Assembly (NCBI RefSeq): GCF_014174495.1
Contig: NZ_JACJHR010000009.1
Span: 110,125 to 174,124 of the forward strand
Reading direction: 5' to 3'
Source: Amycolatopsis echigonensis
GTDB taxonomy: Bacteria; Actinomycetota; Actinomycetes; Mycobacteriales; Pseudonocardiaceae
Length of the DNA: 64,000 nucleotides
The stretch's first letter is position 1; every line of letters begins with the position of its first letter. The translations under genes and the position numbers were made by a program. The notes below the pieces were generated by a model that did not search any database, was not told the DNA's origin, and saw only the letters and a program-made list of their open reading frames with translations. Positions 9,129-18,836 of this stretch are shown in pieces.

Positions 9129-10791
9129 TGGCGACTTCCCGGCCGATGCCGCGCAGGACTTCGACGCGGTCGCTGCCGGGGCGGCTGAGGACCCAGCTGG
9201 ATCCGGGGACGGCTTTGGCGCGTTTCTTCAGCGGGGCGAGCAGCCGGGAAGCGTCCCGATAGGACGGAATCGTGCCGCTGCCGCATACGAGCGTCGCCAG
9301 CGAGACCGTGACCGGCATGCCTTCGGCGGACCAATGCGTGTCCAGCAAAGCCGCGGCGACCGTGCCGATTTCGTCCACATCGCACACGATCAGGAAATCG
9401 TCGCCGCCGACGTGGCTCACGCGCATCCGCGGCAGCCGCCGGGAAAGGTCGGTGAGGGTTTCTCCCAGGGCGCGGATCAGGTCGTCGCCCGCGGCGAACC
9501 CGGCGTTGTCGTTGACGGACTTGAACGAGTCGACGTCCAGCCACGCCGCCACGAACTGCTCGCCGCTCGCGATCCGGCGTTCGACGTCGCGCGCCGCCGC
9601 CTCGCTGCCCGGCAGCCGGGTGAGCGGGCTGAGCGTGACCGCCTCTTCGACCTTCGCCTCGGCGACCCCGCGCACGACCTCGGTCACCAGCACCACGCCG
9701 AGGCAGCGCCCGGCCGAGTCGACCACCACGACGTCGTCGCCGGTGCGGCCCCAGTCGGCGTCGGTGACCAGCTCGAGGAATTCCAGCGCGCTCGCGCCCG
9801 CCTCGATCAGGTGCGGTTTGTCCGCGAGCCGCGCGGCGGGCCGCTTCGCGTGCAGGGCGTGCCCGTACGGGCCGGTGATGGTCACGAGGAACCGCGTCCG
9901 GTCGACTGACCACTGTGGACGGTTGTCCGCGTCGACGCCGACCACGCCGCTCGGCGCGTCCGCGGCGGCGAGCACCTCGCGGACGTCGTCGCAGGTCGCG
10001 TCGACCGGCAAGGTCGTGGCCGGGCGCAGGAAATCGCCGACGCGCGGGGCCTGCGGCGGCGCGGGCGTGCGCCGGTCCTCCGGGAGGACCGCGCCGGAGG
10101 CGGGCGCGGACCGGTGCGCGGCGGGCGGCGCGAGCAGGTTGCCCTGCGCGATCCGGACGCCGAGGCTCTGTGCCGCGTCCAGCTGCGAATCGGTCTCGAT
10201 CCCAGTCGCGACCAGCCGGATGTTCGTACGCGTCGTGTAGTGCAGCAGCGCCTCGACCACCGCGGTCGACGCCGGGTCGCCGGGGAGGCCGCGCAGCACG
10301 CTGCGGTCGAGTTTCACCAGGTCCACCGGCGACTGCGCGAGCAGCGCCAGCGGCAGGTCGCCGCGGCCGAGCCCGTCGAGCGCGAGCCGGAAGCCCAGTT
10401 CGGTGAGCGCGCGCATGCCGTCGAGCAGACGGCCGGTGGGCAGATGCGTGAACGGCGGGCCGACCTCGAGCACCACGTCGCGGGTGCGCCGTCCGGCCGC
10501 GCTGAGCTCGGCGATCAGCTCGTCGAAGGACTCCAGCGGCGACGCGAGCGTGCGCGCGGAGAGGTTGAGGTGCAGCGGGAGCGCGCTGGGGCGCTCGGTC
10601 TCCTGGCGCACCGCGGCGGCGGCCAGCCCCAGGTCGACCTCGGCGAGCCGGCCCGCGCGGCGGGCCTCGGCGAGCAGTTCGTGCGCCGTGCCCCGGCCCG
10701 GCCGGGCCAGTGCTTCGTACGCGACGACTCCGCCGGTGTGCAAGCTGTACATCGGCTGGAAGGCGAATCGGACCGCACGCAGCGTCGTCAC
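9112..10791 (-). CDS. EAL-(CBS-like)-GGDEF protein with degenerate EAL site
   Basis: 559 aa with unusual order: an EAL domain first (about 1-225), a middle CBS-like segment (about 240-400), then a GGDEF domain (about 405-540). EAL itself is present (YEALARP), but the metal-binding DDFGxG motif is LDGLGRGD and the LExTES strand is LEVGPPF, so phosphodiesterase activity is doubtful. The GGDEF motif is GGDDF with VDSFKSVNDNAGFAAGDDL before it, which can be compatible with cyclase activity. It could be a c-di-GMP sensor, cyclase or inactive effector. No membrane helix is visible. Confidence 0.8.
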   Translation of the reverse strand: MTTLRAVRFAFQPMYSLHTGGVVAYEALARPGRGTAHELLAEARRAGRLAEVDLGLAAAAVRQETERPSALPLHLNLSARTLASPLESFDELIAELSAAGRRTRDVVLEVGPPFTHLPTGRLLDGMRALTELGFRLALDGLGRGDLPLALLAQSPVDLVKLDRSVLRGLPGDPASTAVVEALLHYTTRTNIRLVATGIETDSQLDAAQSLGVRIAQGNLLAPPAAHRSAPASGAVLPEDRRTPAPPQAPRVGDFLRPATTLPVDATCDDVREVLAAADAPSGVVGVDADNRPQWSVDRTRFLVTITGPYGHALHAKRPAARLADKPHLIEAGASALEFLELVTDADWGRTGDDVVVVDSAGRCLGVVLVTEVVRGVAEAKVEEAVTLSPLTRLPGSEAAARDVERRIASGEQFVAAWLDVDSFKSVNDNAGFAAGDDLIRALGETLTDLSRRLPRMRVSHVGGDDFLIVCDVDEIGTVAAALLDTHWSAEGMPVTVSLATLVCGSGTIPSYRDASRLLAPLKKRAKAVPGSSWVLSRPGSDRVEVLRGIGREVAISRSA

Positions 10792-10935
10792 GGACGCGAT
10801 ACTCGCACCGTCGAAGGGACCGCGAAACCGTTGTCAGCTGATGTTCACCGACGCGGCACTTTGCCCCACCGGATCGGAGTAACAGAATGCTTTTCCGTTC
10901 CCTCGATCGGGCGCGGGAAAATTCCCGGCACGTAC

Positions 10936-12042
10936 TCAGCCGAGCAGTCTCCGGCGAAGGCCGCCCGGTGCGGAGCGGAACAGGTTTGCCATGGTGGCGG
11001 CAGTGCCGGGCAGGTCGGCGCGGCCCGAGGTGAACGCGCGCTGCGCCGGGACGGGGAGGCTGAAGAACAGGTCGAAGAATTGCGCCGACTGGGCGGGTGA
11101 CATTCCGCACAATGCACGGAGTCCGTGGCGGCGCAAGGCATGCACAGCACGGGCTTCGGGCGGCCACAATGCCTTCCGGGCAGCGCCGGCCGCGGCGGGC
11201 GGGCCCGCGTCGAACGCGTCCGCGAGAGCATCCGCGACGCGAGGCGCGAGCTGCAGCGCGGTCGCGAGGCTGTAGCCGGTCGCCGGGTGCACGAGCGCGC
11301 CCGCGACCCCGAACGGCACCGCCTGGCCGCGCTTCGGCAGCGGGACGTCGAGCACGATCCGCACCCGTTCGACCCGGCCTGCCGGACGGATTCCCGCCGC
11401 GGTGAGCCGCGCGTGCAGCCGCTGGGCGAGCTCGGGCACCGGGAGCCCGGGCTTGCGGGCCAGGGAGGTCTCCTCGACCAGGACGGAGCCGTCGCCGAGG
11501 GGCAGCAGGTAGCGGAAGCTGTCCGTGCCGTCGCGCCAGTCCATGAAGACCGCGGTGTCCGCCGGGGCGAGCCGCTCCGCCTGGTCCGCGGGGAGCACGA
11601 GCCCGTACGCGGTCTGCTCGGCGCGCGGAGGACGGAGCTTGGGCGCTCCCGACGCGTCGGCGAACACGGCCGCGGCCAGCCGCCGACCGTCGGCGAGCAG
11701 GATCGTCGAACCGTGCGGGCCGTGCTCCGCGCCGGTCACCTTGCCCGTGACGACCTGGACCTTCGGTTCGGTGAGCCACTCGCGCAGCCCGGCGTTGTCG
11801 AGCACCCGGTACGCCCGGTCGACGCGGTGCTCGCGGGTCCCGAACGCCAGCGTCGCCGCCGGAGCCGCGGCGATCGCTTTGCCCGGCAGCTCAGGCACTT
11901 CGTCTGCCCACAGCGCGTAAGTATTCGCCCACTTTCGGTGCGGATCCGGGTCGATCAGGGCAGTTTCCAGCCCCCGCCGGGCGCACGCGGCCGCCAGCGC
12001 CCGTCCGGCCGGGCCGCCGCCCGCCACCAGCACGTCGGTCAT
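10936..12042 (-). CDS. crtY: Lycopene cyclase family FAD/NAD-dependent protein
   Basis: 368 aa flavoprotein of the CrtY/CrtL lycopene beta-cyclase family, which closes the ends of linear lycopene. An N-terminal dinucleotide fold GGGPAGRALAAACARRG is followed by the family segments AVFMDWRDGTD and SFRYLLPLGDGSVLVEET, and a C-terminal GYSLATALQLAPRVADAL helix. No other carotenoid gene lies in the window, so the pathway link rests on family membership only. It is divergent from the dNTPase gene across 38 bases. Confidence 0.83.
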   Translation of the reverse strand: MTDVLVAGGGPAGRALAAACARRGLETALIDPDPHRKWANTYALWADEVPELPGKAIAAAPAATLAFGTREHRVDRAYRVLDNAGLREWLTEPKVQVVTGKVTGAEHGPHGSTILLADGRRLAAAVFADASGAPKLRPPRAEQTAYGLVLPADQAERLAPADTAVFMDWRDGTDSFRYLLPLGDGSVLVEETSLARKPGLPVPELAQRLHARLTAAGIRPAGRVERVRIVLDVPLPKRGQAVPFGVAGALVHPATGYSLATALQLAPRVADALADAFDAGPPAAAGAARKALWPPEARAVHALRRHGLRALCGMSPAQSAQFFDLFFSLPVPAQRAFTSGRADLPGTAATMANLFRSAPGGLRRRLLG

Positions 12043-12080
12043 CCCGCAATCCTGCCGGACGGCCGGATACGGTGGGACGC

Positions 12081-13643
12081 ATGGACGACACCGATCCGAG
12101 GGCAGCGCGCCGGGACCCGGAGAACGGAGCCGGCGGGTTCACCGATCTGGCGACCAGCCCGTTCCGCGTCGACCGCGACCGGATCACCGCGTCGCCGTTC
12201 TTCGCACGCCTCGGCGGGGTCACCCAGGTGGTCAGCGCCGGCGGCGCCGGGCTGCTGCACAACCGGCTGACGCACAGCCTGAAGGTCGCGCAGGTCGCGC
12301 GCGGGATCGCGGAGCGGATCACCGGGTCGAGCGAGTCGGCCGAACTGGCCGCGAAACTCGGCGGCTGCGACCCGGACGCGTGCGAGGCCGCCGCGCTGGC
12401 GCACGACCTCGGGCACCCGCCGTTCGGGCACCTCGGCGAGCAGACCCTGGACCGCATCGCCCGGCACCGGTTCGGCCTCGCCGATGGTTTCGAGGGCAAC
12501 GCCCAGACGTTCCGGATTCTCACCACGACGGACGTGCGCGGCCCGTCCGCGATCGGCCTGGACCTGACGACCGCGGTCCGCGCCGCGGTCCTGAAGTACC
12601 CGTGGGCGCGCCTGCACTACCCGCGGCCGCATCCGACCGCGATGCCGCAGCCGCCGCGTGGCGCCGCCGAACCGGACGACGCTCCGGGCACCGGTGCGAG
12701 CAAGTTTTCCGCCTATGTCACCGAATTGGACGACTTCGAGCAGGCACGGGCCCCGTTCGCCGGGCGGATCGAGCCGTGGCAGCAAACGGTCGAAGCGTCC
12801 GTGATGGACACTGCCGACGACATCGCGTACGCGATCCACGATCTGCAGGACTTCCACCGCATCGGCGTCCTGCAACACGCTCCCGTCGCCGCCGAACTGG
12901 GGGAGTGGCTGGCGCACGCCGTCGATCTGGCTTCGCTGGACGACGCGCGGCTGAACGCCGAAATCCGCCGGCCAGGCCGTTCCCTGGAACGGATGCGTCG
13001 CCGGATGCACCTGAAGGACAGCTGGATCGTGGACGACGACGCCTTCGCCGCGGCGGTCGCCCGGGTCCAGCGCGAACTGGTCGACGGCCTGCTCGCGGAC
13101 GGCTTCGACGGCTCGACCGAAGCCGAACAGGCGACGGCCGCGTTCTCGTCGAACTGGATGGTGCGGCTGGTGGACGGGGTTTTCGTCCTGTCGTCGCCCC
13201 CGACCCGGTCCGGGCACGTCTCGCTGCGGCCCGCGCAGTGGCACGAGGTGCAGGTCCTGAAGTTCGTGCACCGGCGGTTCGTGTTGCTGCGCCCCGATCT
13301 CGCCCTGCACCAGCGCGGCCAGGCCAGCCTGGTGACGACGCTGGTCGACGCGCTGGACGCCTGGCTCCTGGACCGCGACGAGGCGTCCCGGTTGCCGCGC
13401 CGGCTGCACGACCTGATGGAACTGGCGCACGGCGAGTATTCGGCCCTCGCCCGGACCGCGCCGGAGCTGCTGGTGGGCGCGACGGGCGAGCGGGTCGAGG
13501 GCGCGGACGCGGTGCGCGGGCTGGCCCGGGGGCGGGCCGTCGTGGACTTCGTGGCTTCGCTGACGGACAAGCAGGCGGTGACGCTGCTGGAAGCGTTGTC
13601 CGGCCGGTCGAGCCAGCCTTGGTCGGATTCCTTTGTGCTGTAA
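12081..13643 (+). CDS. dgt: Deoxyguanosine triphosphate triphosphohydrolase-like HD protein
   Basis: 520 aa HD-domain phosphohydrolase that would release triphosphate from dGTP or other dNTPs. Metal-binding residues are the His in RLTHSLKVAQVARG, the HD pair in LAHDLGHPPFGHLGEQ and the distal Asp in DTADDIAYAIHDL, in the order of dGTPase family enzymes. The ATG at 12081 was preferred to a GTG three codons upstream. Length and motif order match bacterial dNTP triphosphohydrolases. Confidence 0.9.
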   Translation: MDDTDPRAARRDPENGAGGFTDLATSPFRVDRDRITASPFFARLGGVTQVVSAGGAGLLHNRLTHSLKVAQVARGIAERITGSSESAELAAKLGGCDPDACEAAALAHDLGHPPFGHLGEQTLDRIARHRFGLADGFEGNAQTFRILTTTDVRGPSAIGLDLTTAVRAAVLKYPWARLHYPRPHPTAMPQPPRGAAEPDDAPGTGASKFSAYVTELDDFEQARAPFAGRIEPWQQTVEASVMDTADDIAYAIHDLQDFHRIGVLQHAPVAAELGEWLAHAVDLASLDDARLNAEIRRPGRSLERMRRRMHLKDSWIVDDDAFAAAVARVQRELVDGLLADGFDGSTEAEQATAAFSSNWMVRLVDGVFVLSSPPTRSGHVSLRPAQWHEVQVLKFVHRRFVLLRPDLALHQRGQASLVTTLVDALDAWLLDRDEASRLPRRLHDLMELAHGEYSALARTAPELLVGATGERVEGADAVRGLARGRAVVDFVASLTDKQAVTLLEALSGRSSQPWSDSFVL

Positions 13644-13684
13644 ATAAGTTGCGCCCTCGGGCGTCCAATCAGCACCGTAGGCAG

Positions 13685-14176
13685 ATGCCTTGTGCGATCC
13701 GGGAAGCCGGTGCCGGCGATTGGCCGCGGATCTGGCCGATCGTGCAGGACGTGGTGACCGAGCAGCGGACGTTTGCTTACGACCCGGCCATGAGCGAAGC
13801 GGAAGCCCAGCAGCGGTGGATGCTTCCGGTCCCGGCCCGGGTGGTGGTCGCGGTCGAGGGCGACCGGGTGCTGGGCACGGCGAACATGTACGCCAACCGG
13901 CCCGGTCCGGGCAGCCACGTCGCTTCGGGGAGTCTGATGGTGTCCCGCGACGCGCGCGGCTCGGGCGTCGGGCGGGCCTTGGCGGTCGACCTGATCGCTT
14001 GGGCGCGGCGATCCGGGTTCGCGGCGATTCAGTTCAACGCGGTGGTCGAGACCAATGTCCACGCGATCCGGTTGTACGAAAGTCTGGGGTTCGTGACGCT
14101 GGGCGTCGCGCCGGGGGCGTTTCAGCATCCGGCCGAGGGGCGGGTCGGATTGCGCATTATGTGGCTGGAACTGTGA
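13685..14176 (+). CDS. GNAT-family N-acetyltransferase
   Basis: 163 aa. Standard GNAT fold: an N-terminal IREAGAGDWPRIWPIV strand-helix, then the acetyl-CoA loop in SLMVSRDARGSGVGRAL (R-x-x-G-x-G/A form), then VETNVHAIRLYESLGF. The overall pattern resembles phosphinothricin or small-molecule acetyltransferases, but the substrate cannot be told. The ATG at 13685 has only a weak ribosome site. 41 bases separate it from the dNTPase gene. The 14177-14453 gap that follows has no convincing gene; an inverted repeat (ggggccg / cggcccc) near 14413-14439 may end transcription. Confidence 0.85.
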   Translation: MPCAIREAGAGDWPRIWPIVQDVVTEQRTFAYDPAMSEAEAQQRWMLPVPARVVVAVEGDRVLGTANMYANRPGPGSHVASGSLMVSRDARGSGVGRALAVDLIAWARRSGFAAIQFNAVVETNVHAIRLYESLGFVTLGVAPGAFQHPAEGRVGLRIMWLEL

Positions 14177-14453
14177 CCATGCGGCGTTGCGCGGCAGGAG
14201 ATTCAGGGAGGATCCGTCGGGGAGGAGACCGGCTCGGCTGAACGGCCTATGACGTCCGGCGGGCCCGACCACGATCGAGTCCAAAATAGACAGAAAGCTG
14301 CTCGTGCGGGAGAAGATGCGCACGCAGGGCCTGAGTGCGGCCGCGTTGCCGGGAATCGCCAAGGCCACGGTGACCGCGGCGCCGGTGCGGCCTCAGCCCA
14401 CCTGAGGGATGCGGGGCCGTCGCACCACGCGGCGGCCCCGTACCGTTTCGGAT

Positions 14454-15131
14454 ATGGCACGGCAGGTCGCAGGCGGCGGACGGGCGGTGGAAGTCCCGCC
14501 CGAACGGCTCGAGGGCTGGTTTGCGCGCTTCGCCGAACGCAACGACGGCGTGCGCGCCACCGTTCTCGCTGCGACACAGGTGCGGATCGAAGCCGGAAAC
14601 GGCACCACGGCCACCGCGACTGTCCCGTTTGGACCCTTACGACAGCAAGGCGAATACCCCGGACTGGCCGTCGAATCGTTGCTCTCCCACGTGCGAACGC
14701 CGAGGCTGATCGCGTTGCTGCTGGTCCGGAAAGGCGGACACTCGCTCGGACTCGCTTACGACGGCCGCGTGGTTCTCTCCCGGACCGACCGCCATCGCGT
14801 GCAAGGCCGAACCGCGGCGGGAGGCTGGTCGCAGCATCGCTTCGCGCGCCGTCGCGAAGGCCAGACCCGGGCCGCACTGCAATCGGCCGCGCAGGACGCC
14901 TGCGAAGTCCTGCTGCCCCGACTGTCCGAAGTGGACGCTGTGGTGCTCGGCGGCGACCGCCGGGCGCTCGACGAACTGCGCGCCGACCGACGGCTCGCGA
15001 AGCTGTTCGACCGGGCCGAGCCGCGCGTGCTGGACATCCCCGAACCCCGTCGCGAGGTACTGGCCGAAGCGGCGCTGCGGGCCCGGGCGGTGGAGCTGGT
15101 GGTGAGAGAACAGACAGTGGACAGCGAGTGA
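14454..15131 (+). CDS. acVLRF1 family peptidyl-tRNA hydrolase (Vms1/eRF1-like)
   Basis: 225 aa. The pattern matches the actinobacterial Vms1-like release-factor-1 group (acVLRF1): an N-terminal segment PPERLEGWFARFAERN, a central GGWSQHRFARRREGQ loop whose Gln corresponds to the catalytic GxxQ-type loop of Vms1/eRF1-like hydrolases, and an L7Ae-like C-terminal part with VDAVVLGGDRRALDEL. Family members release stalled peptides from tRNA during ribosome rescue. The ATG at 14454 follows a weak ribosome site. It stands alone, before the ABC-F gene. Confidence 0.8.
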   Translation: MARQVAGGGRAVEVPPERLEGWFARFAERNDGVRATVLAATQVRIEAGNGTTATATVPFGPLRQQGEYPGLAVESLLSHVRTPRLIALLLVRKGGHSLGLAYDGRVVLSRTDRHRVQGRTAAGGWSQHRFARRREGQTRAALQSAAQDACEVLLPRLSEVDAVVLGGDRRALDELRADRRLAKLFDRAEPRVLDIPEPRREVLAEAALRARAVELVVREQTVDSE

Positions 15132-15298
15132 ATCCGGACACGGCCGCGAAAACCGTTCGACGCCGACCCGTACACTGGGTTCGTGGTCAACAGGGCATTG
15201 GTGCGGATTCAGAGAGAATAACCGCCCGCCCCGCATCGCACGCGGTGCCGGGGCGCTCCAGCACGTCCACCTGACCGCCCCCGTCTCCGGGAGTTCTC

Positions 15299-16927
15299 TT
15301 GATCACGGCCACCGGCCTTGAGCTGCGCGCCGGTTCGCGCATCCTGCTCAACGGCGCCACCCTCCGCATCCAGTCCGGCGACCGCATCGGCCTCGTCGGC
15401 CGCAACGGCGCGGGCAAGACCACCTCGCTGAAAGTCCTCGCGGGCGAGGGCGAACCGCACGCCGGCGACGTCCGGCGCAGCGGCGAACTCGGCTACCTGC
15501 CGCAGGACCCGCGCGAGGGCGACCTGTCGGTCACCGCGAAGGACCGCGTGCTGTCCGCGCGCGGGCTCGACACCCTGCTGCGCGACATGGAAAAGGCGCA
15601 GACCGCGATGTCCGAGCTGGTCGACGAGAAGCAGCGGGACAAGGCGATCAACCGCTACGCGCGGCTCGAGGAGCGGTTCTCCTCGCTCGGCGGGTACGCC
15701 GCGGAGAGCGAGGCCGCGCGGATCTGCTCGAACCTCGGCCTCGCCGACCGCATCCTCGCCCAGACGCTCAGCACGCTGTCCGGCGGCCAGCGCCGCCGCG
15801 TCGAGCTGGCGCGCATCCTGTTCGCCGCCGCCGAGGCGGGCGCGGGCGGCAAATCCGAGACGATCCTGCTGCTGGACGAGCCGACCAACCACCTCGACGC
15901 CGACTCGATCACCTGGCTGCGCGGCTTCCTCAAACAGCACGACGGCGGGCTCGTGGTGATCAGCCACGACGTCGAACTGCTCGGGGACGTCGTGAACAAG
16001 GTGTGGTTCCTCGACGCCACGCGCGGCGAGATCGACATCTACAACATGAGCTGGCAGCGCTACCTCGACGCGCGCGCCACCGACGAGAAGCGCCGCCGCC
16101 GCGAGCGCGCGAACGCCGAGAAGAAGGCGTCCGCGCTGCAGGCGCAGGCCGCGAAGCTCGGCGCGAAGGCGACCAAGGCCGTCGCGGCCAAGAACATGGC
16201 CCGGCGCGCGGAGCAGATGCTGTCCTCGCTCGACGAGACCCGTCAGGCGGACAAGGTCGCCCGGATCAAATTCCCGGAACCGGCCCCGTGCGGGCGCACG
16301 CCGCTCACCGCCGACGGATTGTCCAAGTCGTACGGTTCGCTCGAGATCTTCACCGGCGTCGATCTGGCGATCGACCGCGGCTCGAAGGTCGTGGTGCTCG
16401 GGTTGAACGGCGCCGGAAAGACGACCTTGCTCCGGCTGCTCGGCGGAATGGAAACCCCGGACACCGGATCCGTCCAACCGGGTCACGGATTGCGTTTGGG
16501 CTATTACGCACAGGAACACGAAACGCTCGACCACGAAGCGTCGGTGTGGGAGAACATCCGCCATCTCGCGCCGGACACCGGCGCGCAGGAGCTGCGGAAC
16601 CTGCTCGGCTCGTTCCTGTTCACCGGCGAACAGCTCGACCAGCCCGCCGGAACGCTGTCCGGCGGCGAGAAGACCCGGCTCGCGCTCGCCGGACTCGTGT
16701 CCAGCCAAGCCAATGTGCTGCTGCTGGACGAACCGACGAACAACCTGGACCCGGCCAGTCGCGCGCAGGTTCTCGACGCGCTGCGCAGCTTCGCCGGCGC
16801 GGTCGTGCTGGTGACGCACGACCCGGGCGCGGTCGAGGCGCTCGAACCCGAGCGCGTGATCCTGCTTCCGGACGGAACCGAGGACCACTGGTCGGCGGAT
16901 TATCTGGAACTTGTCCAGCTTGCCTGA
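15299..16927 (+). CDS. ABC-F family ATPase (ribosome-associated)
   Basis: 542 aa with two ABC domains and no membrane helices, as in ABC-F translation factors and antibiotic-resistance ABC-F proteins. Walker A motifs are GRNGAGKTT (about residues 36-44) and GLNGAGKTT (about 360); signatures LSGGQRRRVELA and LSGGEKTRLALA; Walker B segments LLLDEPTNHLDA and LLLDEPTNNLDP. A highly charged Lys/Arg/Ala linker (about 245-325) is the P-site-tRNA-interacting region. It starts with TTG, preceded by gggag. A translation-factor role is more likely than resistance, since no antibiotic cluster adjoins it. Confidence 0.9.
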   Translation: MITATGLELRAGSRILLNGATLRIQSGDRIGLVGRNGAGKTTSLKVLAGEGEPHAGDVRRSGELGYLPQDPREGDLSVTAKDRVLSARGLDTLLRDMEKAQTAMSELVDEKQRDKAINRYARLEERFSSLGGYAAESEAARICSNLGLADRILAQTLSTLSGGQRRRVELARILFAAAEAGAGGKSETILLLDEPTNHLDADSITWLRGFLKQHDGGLVVISHDVELLGDVVNKVWFLDATRGEIDIYNMSWQRYLDARATDEKRRRRERANAEKKASALQAQAAKLGAKATKAVAAKNMARRAEQMLSSLDETRQADKVARIKFPEPAPCGRTPLTADGLSKSYGSLEIFTGVDLAIDRGSKVVVLGLNGAGKTTLLRLLGGMETPDTGSVQPGHGLRLGYYAQEHETLDHEASVWENIRHLAPDTGAQELRNLLGSFLFTGEQLDQPAGTLSGGEKTRLALAGLVSSQANVLLLDEPTNNLDPASRAQVLDALRSFAGAVVLVTHDPGAVEALEPERVILLPDGTEDHWSADYLELVQLA

Positions 16928-17106
16928 CCGAGTGCGTCCGTTCGGGTGCTGACCGTGTCGGGCACGGCACTGGAATGGCCCAATGTGATCGCGGTTTCGA
17001 TCGTTTTACGGCTGTCGTCTGGCAATCCGGCGCGTAGTGTTCGATCATTGCCCCGGCAGGGGCCGTGAATGGCCCGGAACCACCACTCGGCGGGAAGGCG
17101 ATCGAC

Positions 17107-17316
17107 GTGGCTGATCTCAAGAAAGGCGCGCGGATCACCGGCAACACGCGCGACAAGCTGGCCGCTGACCTGAAGAAGAAATACGAGAAGGGCTCGAGCA
17201 TCCGGGCGCTGGCGGAATCCACCGGACGGTCCTACGGGTTCGTCCACCGGGTGCTGTCGGAGTCCGGGGTCCAGTTGCGGGGGCGCGGCGGGGCCACGCG
17301 AGTCAAGAAGAAGTAG
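17107..17316 (+). CDS. Small basic helix-turn-helix protein
   Basis: A 69-aa, Lys/Arg-rich protein made almost entirely of one helix-turn-helix: KYEKGSSIRALAESTGRSYG then FVHRVLSESGVQLRGRGG. Such single-domain proteins are widespread in actinobacteria and resemble the DNA-binding unit of resolvases or the Lsr2-interacting class, but the role is unknown. The GTG at 17107 follows gggaagg at a good distance. Its last 14 bases overlap the convergent membrane-protein gene. Confidence 0.8.
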   Translation: MADLKKGARITGNTRDKLAADLKKKYEKGSSIRALAESTGRSYGFVHRVLSESGVQLRGRGGATRVKKK

Positions 17317-18625
17317 CGTCAGCGCGGCCGTTGCGCGGGGGGCGCGCGGTCGGTCCGGAGGCCCGGAAGGTCAGTGCGGCGCCGAGGAGTACCAGCGGGT
17401 ACACGAGGTAGCCGTACCGGGTGGCCGGAGTAAGCAGGATCAACGCGCCGAGTCCGACGGCGGTTCGCGTCAGCGCAGCGGATCCCGTCGCGGGGGGCCG
17501 GCGTGCCAGCCAGATCAGCATCGCCACCGCCGCAACACCCACCAGCACCAGGGAAATCGCGGTGCCGGCCGGTCCGGTCTGTGCGATCAGATGCCCGGGC
17601 AGCGGGCTCGCCGCGGGGGAGCGGACCGCGCCCATGCCGAGCGGGAAGCGGATCACGTGCTCGGTGAACGCCGCCGGGTTCGCCAGATACACCGGCAGAT
17701 GCAACGCGATCGTCGCCGCGGCCAGCGCCGCCGCGAAGCGACCCGTTGCCGCCCAAGGATTTTTGCCGCGAGCACGTCGGTAAACGAAGACCGCGAGCAC
17801 CGCGGCCGCCGGCGCGACGATGAGTTTCGCGCTGATCACCAGCGCCAGCACGAACCCGCTCCATCCTGGACGGTCCGCCGCGGCGAGCGCGAACGTCAGC
17901 ACGAGCAGGCCCACGATCGCGAGGTCCGGACCGGCCACCGCCCAGGTCAGCGCGGTCAGCGGACAGGCGATCGCGAGCTGTGCGGCGAAAACCGGGATCC
18001 GGGGCCGGTTCAGCAGCCGCCAGGACGCGTACGCGCAGAGCACCGCGGCGAGCGCGAACATCCAGCGCGCGTCGGTCAGTGCGTTGAGGACCGGGCTGCC
18101 GCCGAACAACGCGCGCGGAAGCCCGAAAACGGTCATCACCGGGCCGTACGGCGTGTAGTCGTTCACTTCCGGTGCGCGGCCGAGCGCGGCGATGTCGACG
18201 TACGGGGTTCCGTGCCGCAGCAACAGATCCGCGCTGCGTTCGATCACCCACACCTCGGGCTGCGCGGCCCAGGAGAACGGGGTGATCAGCCAGTCCGTTC
18301 CGGTCAGCCGCCGGATCACGAGCATCAGCAACGGCGCGCACATCGCGAGTACGACAACGGCGCCGATTCCGATCCAGCGCGAGGAGAATTTGCCGTTAGT
18401 TTGCATTCCGCGGCGCGCGGAAATGGTGAGCCAGGCGCTGTGCGCGGCGGCCAATCCATATCCGGCGACCGCGAAATTGCCCCAGATCCGGTATCCGTAG
18501 AACTCCGAAGCGAGCGCGGTGCCGAGCGCGAAGGCGAAGCAGCCGAGATAAAAAACGAGATCCCAGGCGGCGACGCGCACGGGACGGGCAGCTTCGCCGC
18601 GCGCAGGGGCCATCAGCAGTTGCAC
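17303..18625 (-). CDS. Polytopic membrane protein, GT87/DUF2029-like
   Basis: 440 aa with about ten to twelve hydrophobic helices. It resembles glycosyltransferase-87/DUF2029 membrane proteins: polyprenol-phosphate-sugar-dependent mannosyl- or arabinosyltransferase relatives, with a loop containing GTPYVDIAALGRAPEVNDYT and PYGPVMTVFGLPRALFGG after the third helix. The GTG at 18625 was chosen because gaggaaa precedes it; a longer open extension lacks hydrophobic or conserved character. Specific sugar activity is not proven. It is divergent from the ABC transporter. Confidence 0.75.
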   Translation of the reverse strand: MQLLMAPARGEAARPVRVAAWDLVFYLGCFAFALGTALASEFYGYRIWGNFAVAGYGLAAAHSAWLTISARRGMQTNGKFSSRWIGIGAVVVLAMCAPLLMLVIRRLTGTDWLITPFSWAAQPEVWVIERSADLLLRHGTPYVDIAALGRAPEVNDYTPYGPVMTVFGLPRALFGGSPVLNALTDARWMFALAAVLCAYASWRLLNRPRIPVFAAQLAIACPLTALTWAVAGPDLAIVGLLVLTFALAAADRPGWSGFVLALVISAKLIVAPAAAVLAVFVYRRARGKNPWAATGRFAAALAAATIALHLPVYLANPAAFTEHVIRFPLGMGAVRSPAASPLPGHLIAQTGPAGTAISLVLVGVAAVAMLIWLARRPPATGSAALTRTAVGLGALILLTPATRYGYLVYPLVLLGAALTFRASGPTARPPRNGRADATSS

Positions 18626-18836
18626 CCGCGTTTCCTCCCCGGCTCGCCGACCCCGAAACGCCAGGCTACCGAGCCGGGCCGCGCCGCCTGTGCCCCGGTC
18701 CGCGAGGGAATCGGAGTCCCTCGGGGTTCTCCTCGCGGCCGTCGGGAAGAATGCCGGTCGTCCCGGTGTTGTGCAGGGCATCTCCGGAAAAAAGTTCAAC
18801 TAAACTAGAGGTTTTCACCAACTGGGGGACACTCCG

